Source of the DNA: Platynereis dumerilii
Lineage: Eukaryota > Annelida > Polychaeta > Phyllodocida > Nereididae
Assembly (NCBI GenBank): GCA_026936325.1
Contig: JAPTHN010000001.1
Span: 124,001-188,000 of the forward strand
Reading direction: 5' to 3'
Length of the DNA: 64,000 nt
The notes below the pieces were generated by a model, which did not search any database, had not been told where the DNA came from, and was given only the letters and a program-made list of their open reading frames with translations. Within the stretch, counting starts at the first letter, position 1. Every line of letters begins with the position of its first letter. The position numbers and the translations under genes are program-made. Positions 46,522 to 55,390 of the stretch are shown piece by piece.

Positions 46522-46719
46522 CAGTGGCGTAACTGGGGGGTCTCGAGCGGGGGGGCACCTGGGGGGCACGTGATTCTCTGGGGGGCACCCGCTAATAGCC
46601 GCTATACTAATTGTATATTTTAGCCAGAGTTGGAAAATTCATATGGGGGGCACCTGGGGGGGCACAGGTCCAATATGGGGGGGCCTGTGCCCCCCGTGCC
46701 CCCCATAGGGACGCCACTG
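46522..46719. mobile_element. hAT-type MITE, copy 2, with perfect 8 bp target duplication
   Basis: A 198 bp element with CAGTGGCGT termini, flanked by GAAGTATT at 46514-46521 and 46720-46727. The 8 bp duplication fits hAT-class transposition. It is closely similar to 13752-13944. The open frames across it are products of the G/C runs. Confidence 0.9.
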
Positions 46720-46727
46720 GAAGTATT

Positions 46728-48467
46728 TTGGTATAACAGTCATGTTGGGGCACATCTGGACACATGCAAGTGTCCAAGTCGATGGAATCACATGGAACTG
46801 CACGCAATAGTTATACAAGCCACAGTGAATTGGGGCATAGAGGATTACCATGCTTTGTGAACAAATTTATAGCAAAGAGCTGTGTATTACTTACATTGAT
46901 GACCGGACCCAGGATGGTTTATGTCAATGTTTTGACCTATTTGAAGTTATTAACTGATGGTGCTACTGCTACAAAGATGTTTGTTCACTGTACATATAGT
47001 CCTATGCCTTATATTATAAAAAGCTAGTGCACATAGAATATTAAAATTGTTTTTATGGATGTCCAATGTGCCCCGCAGATGGCCACATTGAGAAACTTAA
47101 GATCATGTATCATTTTGCTGTCTGGCTGCAAATGAATAGGTGCAGTTTAATCTCTTATGCCTTGGATTTAAGCTCAATAATATTCGTGATTTTCATGCAA
47201 ACTTCTGTGTTGCTCAGTGCTTTCCGCATTGAGTAAAATTAATATATGTGCAGTGTGTCCCAATGTACGATAGGCGTACGGCGCATGCGATTTTTGCGGG
47301 GGGGGGGGGGGGGGCGAGCGACATTTGCCCGAATTTCAAGAGCTAGATTCAATACCCTTTCAAATTAAATTGCCTCAAAATCATTGATTTTCAATAGTTT
47401 TTGTTTAATCATCTGCCCAAATTTTTTAACCTTTTTGCTCGAATCTTATTGTTTGTTTCCCAAACTTTTTTTTGGGGGGGGGGGGACCATATTTATCATT
47501 GTCCGGTAACTTTTGGAGTCACTATTTTGTTTCAACTTCATTTGCTGATTTTTGATGTGATAATTCAATTAAAGTTTATGATTACCCACACTTAGGAGTG
47601 TCATGTGATTATTTGGAGATAAAATTACAGTGATTCGCAATGAAAACTGTTCATTTTCTATTTGCACTCAATCCTGGCAATGGCCACTGTTATAATGTTA
47701 GTTGTGTTGCTCAATTAATTTCCCCTGACAACAGGCAGTTTGGAGCGGACCAGCTGAGTGATTAGAAGCCATTAGTGTTAAAGTCCTAGCTGTTTGAGTA
47801 AACTATTTCCTGTTCAGATCAATCAAGCCTTAACTTAGAAACAGTTACTTGCAAAATAAAATAGCTGTATTTTTACTCATTCAAAGACACAGAGCATTTT
47901 TTAAGGATTTTTGGCTGGGAGACCAATGGTATTTCGTAGCGCTGTGACACGCCATATTTATACGTATATCTATCAGCTGAACTTTTGTAAGATATAATTT
48001 ATTTATGTTGTGACATGCTCGAGAGAGTTCAACAAAACGTTTAATGTTCAAAAAAGTTGAAAATTAGAAAGATGGCAGAAAAATAATTTTAAAGACAGTG
48101 AAGAATAGTTTTTGATATTGAAAAGCACCCAGGAACTACAAATCATAACAAATTGAATGTGAAATTAATGAGAGTTTCTGGGAAAATTGGTCTCCCAGTG
48201 ATACCAATTTGGCAATGACTGAGAGACCAAATCTGTCCACTGGGAGACCATTTGGTCTCCCAGTTACCATGTTAAAAAATGCACTGCAAAGACATCAGAT
48301 TCTGCTGATAAAATGGCAAATACTCTGACAAATATAGGATATACGGTCACACAAACATATATATTTTGACAATCACTCATCATTCCCAGGCTGTAAAGGT
48401 AATCAAAGAACAACTAATCAATATGATCCACCTGAGGAGAGTATCATTGAAATTAACCAGGCATGAT
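46728..48467. other. Non-coding stretch with G runs and an inverted motif cluster
   Basis: Poly-G runs occur at about 47298-47314 and 47475-47485. Between about 47917 and 48263 the motif TGGGAGACCA or its inverse occurs five times. Two copies face each other as a perfect 11 bp-arm hairpin at 48240-48263. No gene recognised. Confidence 0.5.
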
Positions 48468-48835
48468 CCCTGATCAGCTGGGTGGTTAAGGTTCCCGCTT
48501 GCTCTGCAGAAAGTCTTTGCCTTCGTGGGCTCGAACCACGGGTGGGGAACTCAAAATTTTCGGTGGACCTTCATTACCAAAATCCCAACTGGATGTCCTT
48601 CGGATGAGACTTTAAATTGGTGGCCCCTCAGTGTCTATGCTTGGCAAGTAAAAGATCCCTCACCTGGGGTAAACGGTAAATGTGTAACATGTTTGTGGTC
48701 TACCGCTCTCTCTTCCATCTCATCAATCAACCCTTGTGAGTGCCCAGAACTGGGCTTAGAGGGCTGCACTTACCATATCTATCTATCTTGCATCAGTGTC
48801 TGTGCTGGGCAAGTAATTCTTTTATCTTTAGTATT
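48468..48835 (+). mobile_element. tRNA-derived SINE, with head
   Basis: The head resembles a tRNA. It has a box A-like AGCTGGGTGGTTAAGG at about 48476-48491 and a box B-like GGGCTCGAACCA at about 48527-48538, which would form an internal pol III promoter. The body matches the copies at 13520-13990 and 15200-15249/27139-27345. The tail contains TATCTATCTATC. Confidence 0.8.
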
Positions 48836-49289
48836 GATAAGCAATGCTTCGTGATCCTGAGCCTGTGGAGCCAGACACACCAATAATTAAAAAATTGATC
48901 TAACAAATTATCAGGTTCAAACAGGGCTTAGGAATCGGGTAGTTAATGAACCTACTAAACTGCTCACACTTAAAAACGCACACTTCCAAAAAGGTTAAAA
49001 ATAGTACTTCCTCTTTAAGTATCAAGATGAAAGTTTGCACACTTCTAGAAGTTTCCATCAGGTACATTCATGAAAATTTACAAATATCTTAGTCCAGTAC
49101 TTTTGTGTCAAATTAAATTGTTGTGGTTACTGTCGAAAACGCAAGTTACAAAATTTCAATATCCTCTGATCATTAATTTCAACAACTAAGCTGTTCCTTC
49201 CACAAAATTTTTTGATAAGCCAGGAAAGTTTACATTTTTACTTGCTTGATGGGTTGAGGAAAAGGGATATTTGACCAAACCACAATTAA

Positions 49290-50120
49290 GGTGACTCAAG
49301 TGTGGTACACTGCACATACTTCTGAGCAGCCTGGTTGCCTAGCAACATAGCGTCACAACTGCTGCAGGCCCTGCAAAAGTTGTGACGTTACCATTTTCTG
49401 TTCTCTTTTTTTTTAACAGCATGGCAGCCAGTAATTTGCTATTTAAATGAGATCTAATGCAGCTAGAAGCATAATTATTTTTTTATTGAATGCAGTAACA
49501 CCTACTCTATGCTAATTCAAAGTTTCAGCTTCTCGTCTTTATCAAAAGAAATTTCTCAACTAATTTCAGTCAACTGTGTCTAAAATTGTCTTTATTTCTT
49601 TAAATTGACATTGGCATAGTCATGGTACTGCAGTTAAAAAACGACTTGGTGAAATTTTTTTATTTTTGGATATTTGTTTGACATTAACCTGTTTATGATA
49701 TATGCAAATTAAAAAAAAAATCTGTATGATCGTTTTCCTAAAATTTGATTACTGCCAAAATTGATGCATGCAAAATCTGCAATTAATTAGTGTGTTTGTT
49801 CCCTTTGAGCTCCTACAGAAAAAAGTATTTTAACCTTTTTCTTCAAATTTGTGGCAAATGTATTGGTTTACATCCTTGGGAAGACATTTCTGACATTTTT
49901 GTGTGACAAATTCATGTAATGCTTTATTCTGTGGTACATAACCAAAAACTCAATTTATAACTTTTAAGCAGTCATCTGGCCAAACATGCTGTTACCATGG
50001 CAACCAAACGAGTCTGTGAAATTTTTTTATTTTTCATTTTTGGAATGTATGGGTCCCATAGAGTACCTGTGCAAAATTTTAGAAAAATCTGTATGATCAA
50101 ACTACCACGCTTGAGTCACC
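49290..50120. mobile_element. TTAA-flanked MITE (piggyBac-like target)
   Basis: An 831 bp element. Its ends GGTGACTCAAGTGTGGTA (left) and the inverse of GGTGACTCAAGCGTGGTA (right) differ at one base. TTAA flanks both sides (49286-49289 and 50121-50124). The duplicated TTAA is the piggyBac hallmark, but the termini do not begin CCC as classic piggyBac does, so the class is inferred. Non-coding. A decayed second copy is at 1771-2332. Confidence 0.82.
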
Positions 50121-50151
50121 TTAAAGAGGATGAAATTAATAAAATTTAAGA

Positions 50152-50400
50152 CCTGAGAGACACACTACTTTGCCTCTAAACTCTGACAGACCTCAGAGCC
50201 TCACTCTTCTCAACTCTTGCCTCTCACAGACCTGAGAGACACACTACTTTTGCCTCTAAACTCCGACAGACCTCAGAGCCTCACTCTTCTCAACTCTTGC
50301 CTCTCACAGACCTGAGAGACACACTACTTTTGCCTCTAAACTCTGACAGACCTCTGAGCCTCACTCTTCTCAACTCGTGCCTCTCACAGACCTGATCTAA
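50152..50400 (+). repeat. LINE 5' UTR tandem array 1, about 80 bp x 3
   Basis: Units start at 50152, 50231 and 50311 with CCTGAGAGACACACTAC and a fourth begins at 50391. The units are nearly identical. The first unit begins one base after the target duplication, so the array is part of the element. Confidence 0.92.
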
Positions 50401-50496
50401 CTAATTGATTGATCCTCGATTCAAACTGAATCTTTTGGTCAGTCACAAATTGATTGATCCTCGATTCTAACTAACTACCTGCTTAGCAATCTAACT

Positions 50497-50850
50497 TGTT
50501 TGTGTTGCCTGTACGTAGCACTTGCGAACTGAGCCAATTTGCCTGACAAACTTGCCTAACTAATTTGCTTGTGTTGCCTGTACGTAGCACTTGCGAATTG
50601 AGCCAACTTGCCTAACTAACTTGTTTGTGTTGCCTGTACGCAGCACTTGCGAACTGAGCCAACTTGCCTGACAAACTTGCCTAACTAACTTGCTTGTGTT
50701 GCCTGTACGTAGCACTTGCGAACCAGCCAAAAACCTGCTTAACATACTAACCTGCTTGTGTTACCTGTACGTAGCACTTGTGAACTGAGCCAACCTGTTT
50801 GATAAACTAAGTTGCTTGTGTTGCCTATATGTAGCACTCGCACACAGTTG
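50497..50850 (+). repeat. LINE 5' UTR tandem array 2, 56-69 bp x 6
   Basis: Six units carry TTGTGTTGCCTGTACGTAGC followed by a GCGAACTGAGCCAA block. The length difference comes from an extra TTGCCTGACAAAC segment in some units. The last unit runs into the sequence just before the ORF. Confidence 0.9.
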
Positions 50851-50881
50851 CCCGCGGATATTGAATACTGACGGCTTAAGT

Positions 50882-53800
50882 ATGTCCCAACCAATCAAGC
50901 TGTACTCTGATGCGGTGCGCACTGGTTTAAACAATTTGGAAAATCGATATGGTTCAAGCCAAATGATAAAACAAAAAGTCAGAACAACTACTGATCATAG
51001 ATATATTACAAACCAAAGAGATAGATTTGATAATTGTGCAGAAGCAGACACTCGACTTGGCTGGGAAAATCCGAGGGAGTCCCGCCCACTGAAAGTTTGC
51101 CTATGGAATGCTCAAAGCATACGACAAAAAACACAAGTTGTGAAGGATTTCAGAGATGAATTTGATCTTGACGTTTTTCTTTTCACTGAAACCTGGCTGA
51201 AAGCAGATGACAGAGTTGAAATTGGTGAACTGGAAAGAAATGGTGAATGTTTTTACTTGGGTTCATCTCGCGAGAGTAGACCTGGAGGTGGAGTAGGATG
51301 CATTGTAAAAACAGGCATTAGAGCAATGAAAAAGGAAAGCATGAAAACAAAAACTTTTGAGCACATGGAAATTCGATTGCAATTAAATGGAAGAATTGTC
51401 ACAATTCTTGTGGTGTACAGGCCGGAACCCTCCAAAAAGAACAAATACAGTTTATCAGAATTCTTTAATGAATTCACAAACTTCTTGGCCCACTATCAGA
51501 CTTATCATAATGAAACAATAGTTGTCGGAGACTTCAACTTTCACGTGAATAAACCAGATGATGCCAAAGTTATCCAATTTAACAACATTCTTGAAATGTT
51601 TGACCTTGTTCAACATGTATCCTCACCAACACACAAAGATGGAAACACACTTGATTTGGTAATAACCAATAAAACAACAACTCTCAGAGACTGTGCTGTC
51701 AGTGACCTATTGTCGGACCATAACTGTATCCTCTTTAACATTGACATTAACAAGGGCAAGAATCCACAGAAAAAGATTGCCTTCCGAAAGACCCGCAGCA
51801 TAAATATAGCCAAATTCAAGAAAGACATTGAACAGCATCTATCACAAAAACTACAACACCATGATCGATCAGTCTACTTGAACAGACTTGTGTCACTCTA
51901 CAAATCAACTGAAAAGATTTTTGACAGACACGCCCCTGTTAAGACTAAACTTGTGACAGTTCGCAAACCTAACCCATTCACAAATCAAGAAATAAAGCCT
52001 CTTAAAAAGGAAAAGAGAAAGGCGGAAAAAACATGGCGAAAAACCGGTTTAGAAAAAGACTGGAATATCTTCAAAGAAAAACGAAATTCTCTCAATGAAA
52101 AGCTTAATCAGCTTAAATCAGACGATCTCAGGTGTAAAATTCAAGCCACAAAGGGAAATTCTAAGGCGATGTTCAAACTTCTAAATTCTCATCTCAACAG
52201 AAAACAAGATCTGCCTCTTCCCCATCACATAAATGATACAGAACTAGCGAACGATTTCAACAACTTCTTTGATGAAAAGATCAAAAACATCAGATCTAAA
52301 TTAGATTCAGGAATGAAGATCACAACTGATGCCTCTCAAACCAACCTCGGACACAATTTACATCAGTTTAAGTCTCTATCAGAACAAGAAGTCAAGAAAC
52401 TTATCACTGAAATGCCTGTCAAACACTGCCAACTTGATCCAATGCCAACATGGCTACTGCTTGAATGTGTTGATGAATTTCTGCCAGTCATAACGAAAAT
52501 TGTTAATATGTCATTAACGCTCGGAGAGATGCCCCTTGAACTGAAGCATGCACTTGTCAAACCACTTTTGAAGAAAGAAGGTCTTGAATTGATCAAAAAG
52601 AATTATCGGCCTGTCTCTAACCTTTCTTTTCTGAGTAAAATCATTGAAAGTGCTGTAATCAAACAGTATGTTGATCACCTCACTCAGAACAATCTTGACG
52701 ATGAAAAACAATCAGCCTACAAGCAATTTCATAGCACAGAAACCCTCTTAACAAAAATCCATAATGATATTATGCTTAATCTGAGCAATGGGGAGGTGAC
52801 AATGCTAGTATTGTTGGACTTGTCTGCTGCATTCGACACAATTGATCATGACATTTTGCTAGAAAGACTGCGTAACAGGTATGGTGTGCAAAGTGCAGCC
52901 TTAAGATGGTTCAAATCTTATATTTCTGAAAGATCACAGTCTGTGATAATAAATGATAAAACGTCAAGCAAACTTCCTCTCAATTTTGGAGTTCCTCAAG
53001 GTTCCAAACTTGGACCAATCTTATTTAACTCCTATGTTGCCCCAGTCAGTGAAGTAGCTCGAAGAAATCAAGTTCACGATCAGAAGTACGCTGATGATGG
53101 GCAACTCATCCTGTCGTTTAAACCAACCTTTTTGGGTGAAGAACATGCAAAACAGAAAATGGAAAATTGTATTGCTGAAATCAGAAATTTCTTGCATGAC
53201 AACAAGCTGTGCAATAATGGAGATAAAACTGAACTTCTTCTGATTGGAGCACCAAACCAACTGAAGAAACTTCAAATGACATCTATCAAAGTTGACGATG
53301 TTGAAATCAAAATTGCCAACCACGTCCGCAATTTAGGAGTGCTCTTTGACAAAAATATGACCATGGAGAAGCAGATCAACAAAATGTGTCGTAACGCATA
53401 TTTCAATTTAAGAAACCTGTCGAAACTCCGAAAAAACCTGGGCAAGGAAATAGTTAAAACTGCTGTCAATGCACTTGTCACTCCTCATTTAGATTACGGA
53501 AATGGGCTGTTGCATGGCACTGCTACCCGGTTGTTAAATAAACTTCAGGTTGCTCAAAACTCGGCAGTTCGATTAATTGAAAGGTTGAAAAAACACGAGA
53601 GTGTCAGCCAGAGTAGGAAACAACTGCACTGGTTACCAATCACAGCAAGAATTCAGTTCAAATTGATGACAACTACATGGAAGGCAATGAACAACCAGGC
53701 ACCACAATACATCCAAGAACTTATTCAAGTAAAATCTCAACGAGAACACAACCTGCGAAGCAACCACAAACTGCTGTTAGCAGAACCTGCTCCATGCAAC

Positions 53801-53944
53801 AAAAATAAGTTTGAAGATCGAGCATTTTCCTATGCAGCCCCAAAACTCTGGAACACTTTGCCTGATAGAGTGAGAACTGCACAAACACTAGAAAGCTTCA
53901 AGAAGAATCTAAAAACCCATTTGTTCCAGAATTCCTACAAGTGA
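50882..53944 (+). CDS. LINE endonuclease-reverse transcriptase, 1020 aa
   Basis: Start chosen at the ATG of MSQPIKLYSDAV; the frame upstream to 50816 lacks an ATG. The N-terminal apurinic-type endonuclease (about 70-300) has LWNAQS, TETWL, VVGDFNFHV and LLSDHN, so the catalytic Asn, Glu, Asp and His are present. The RT (about 500-770) has NYRPVSNLSFLSKIIE, FHSTETLLT, LLDLSAAFDTIDHD, FGVPQGSKLGPILF and KYADDGQLIL with the catalytic YADD. A C-terminal region follows, with LRNLSKLRKNL and LHWLPITARIQFK. LHWLP is typical of the L2/CR1 group. No break seen. There is no upstream ORF1, as in many L2-type elements. Confidence 0.95.
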   Translation: MSQPIKLYSDAVRTGLNNLENRYGSSQMIKQKVRTTTDHRYITNQRDRFDNCAEADTRLGWENPRESRPLKVCLWNAQSIRQKTQVVKDFRDEFDLDVFLFTETWLKADDRVEIGELERNGECFYLGSSRESRPGGGVGCIVKTGIRAMKKESMKTKTFEHMEIRLQLNGRIVTILVVYRPEPSKKNKYSLSEFFNEFTNFLAHYQTYHNETIVVGDFNFHVNKPDDAKVIQFNNILEMFDLVQHVSSPTHKDGNTLDLVITNKTTTLRDCAVSDLLSDHNCILFNIDINKGKNPQKKIAFRKTRSINIAKFKKDIEQHLSQKLQHHDRSVYLNRLVSLYKSTEKIFDRHAPVKTKLVTVRKPNPFTNQEIKPLKKEKRKAEKTWRKTGLEKDWNIFKEKRNSLNEKLNQLKSDDLRCKIQATKGNSKAMFKLLNSHLNRKQDLPLPHHINDTELANDFNNFFDEKIKNIRSKLDSGMKITTDASQTNLGHNLHQFKSLSEQEVKKLITEMPVKHCQLDPMPTWLLLECVDEFLPVITKIVNMSLTLGEMPLELKHALVKPLLKKEGLELIKKNYRPVSNLSFLSKIIESAVIKQYVDHLTQNNLDDEKQSAYKQFHSTETLLTKIHNDIMLNLSNGEVTMLVLLDLSAAFDTIDHDILLERLRNRYGVQSAALRWFKSYISERSQSVIINDKTSSKLPLNFGVPQGSKLGPILFNSYVAPVSEVARRNQVHDQKYADDGQLILSFKPTFLGEEHAKQKMENCIAEIRNFLHDNKLCNNGDKTELLLIGAPNQLKKLQMTSIKVDDVEIKIANHVRNLGVLFDKNMTMEKQINKMCRNAYFNLRNLSKLRKNLGKEIVKTAVNALVTPHLDYGNGLLHGTATRLLNKLQVAQNSAVRLIERLKKHESVSQSRKQLHWLPITARIQFKLMTTTWKAMNNQAPQYIQELIQVKSQREHNLRSNHKLLLAEPAPCNKNKFEDRAFSYAAPKLWNTLPDRVRTAQTLESFKKNLKTHLFQNSYK

Positions 53945-54639
53945 TTTGATCTGAAAAAGCGCTGATGAGCAGTTTACTGAAAATAGCGCTATATAAATCC
54001 ATATTATTATATTATTATATATTATATAAAATTTAAGAGTCAATGCTGACCCGCCACCTACAGGAGACTTTTGTCAAAATCTTCAAAAAAAATATGTTTT
54101 ATTCATATTTTTGAGAGTATTGTTATGGAATGATTGTCTATGCATGTGTTCTACCCTGGGTGAGCAAAAAGCCCCAAAGGCCCCATAATTTAACAGTTTT
54201 GGTTCATATGCTTCATTTCCAGATGCTGAGTCGTACATTTTGAGTTTTCAATTCAAAATCTGCTTTATCATTAACTTTTTTTTTTCAAAAACTTCCATGG
54301 GGCAGTTTTTGGATGTCCTGTGCCTGTCATGTGAAAATTTCGTAAGATTAATCCTATCCAGTATGCCACAGAACCAATATTTCCATTGGTGCATTTTGTG
54401 TTGAAGTGCAGTTTGTGACTTGCATTTTCGATAGTAACCATGACAATTTAATTTAACACAAAAGTACTGCACTTAGATATTTGTAAATACCAAAAAAATC
54501 TACCTTATGGCAACTACTAGAAGTGTACAAACTTTCATCTTGATACTTTAATTGGAAGTACTGTTTTTAACCTTTTTGGAAGTGTGCGTTTTTAAGTGGG
54601 AGTAGTGTATGATTCTTGACTGTTTTGCCTTACTGAAAA

Positions 54640-54960
54640 ATGACTCTGACTCCATAGGCCTCCTGAATTTCAACTGAGACTTCGACTCCTTTTTACGACG
54701 TTATTTGCACACAAGTTTCAAATGGTTTGCCTCGAAAAACATCTATGGTTCAATGTTTCCTTGGATTTTTAGGCAGTCTTGTGGGATTGGTAAAAAAATA
54801 ATACAGTTTTCAATTGTTTTTTAATGTGTTTTTGTAAACTACTTGGATAATTTTCAGGGATTAGGTGTTAGATTAATTTTCGACTCTGACTGCGACTCCA
54901 CCTGAAAACCTCCGACTCCACGACTGGGACTCCTGACTCCTACTCCTACTCCAAAACCGT
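54640..54960. repeat. GACTCC-rich degenerate repeat
   Basis: Repeated GACTCC, GACTCTGACT and CTCCTACTCC hexamers at both ends of a 300 bp segment. Low complexity and non-coding. Confidence 0.7.
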
Positions 54961-55390
54961 AGTTATTTCAAATAGGGAAAGGTTGGATCTGCACAGAGCA
55001 GATTAATGGCAACTGACAATATTGTAACAGCAATATTGTGCATTAATATATATAGGCATATTGATTTTTGTTTGTCTTGTATGTCATGCTATGTTATGCG
55101 AATAAAATGTGTAGACTGTTAGGTGAGTTTAGATAATGCCATGAATTAGATCTTCGAGGATATTTGATTGTCTATTTGGCATTGTGACTTGGGATTATGG
55201 TTCATTATGATCTCCTTAATTGGAGTATGGGACATTAGATTTCGATCTGCACATAAGATCATTCTCACATGCATTGGTTATTAGCTAACATGTTCCTAAT
55301 ACTGTCTGAATCTTCAAAATAATAATTCAGTTGAGCTATATTGCAGTGGTAGAGTTCAAATCATTTCAAAATGGAATAGTGGTTATCATC

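Larger units (their letters stand above)
50151..54025 (+). mobile_element. Full-length L2/CR1-group LINE with 12 bp target duplication
   Basis: A 3875 bp element flanked by ATAAAATTTAAG at 50139-50150 and 54026-54037. Its 5' UTR contains two tandem-repeat arrays. A single ORF of 1020 aa follows. The 3' end has GCGCTATATAAATCC followed by an ATT-rich tail, typical of this LINE group. Full length with an open ORF suggests a recent and possibly competent copy. It lies immediately right of the TTAA MITE. Confidence 0.9.
48963..54605. mobile_element. Element with about 190 bp terminal inverted repeats, carrying two later insertions
   Basis: The left arm (about 48963-49150) is the inverse of about 54410-54605. 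The arms share ACTTAAAAACGCACACTTCC, the AAAAAGGTTAAAAA block, TATCAAGATGAAAGTTTG, ACACTTCTAG and CAGTACTTTTGTGT. Removing the MITE (831 bp) and LINE (3875 bp) leaves about 0.9 kb, a typical non-autonomous DNA element. No transposase is seen. Confidence 0.72.

Noticed and set aside
46607-46860. Gly/Pro-rich frames on both strands
   Set aside because: Produced by G and C runs of the hAT-type MITE.
48468-48545. Possible tRNA gene
   Set aside because: Box A and B-like parts are present but the cloverleaf does not close and the sequence continues into a SINE body.
50152-50850. CRISPR-like array
   Set aside because: Units are contiguous tandem repeats without unique spacers, lie in a eukaryotic LINE, and have no cas genes nearby.
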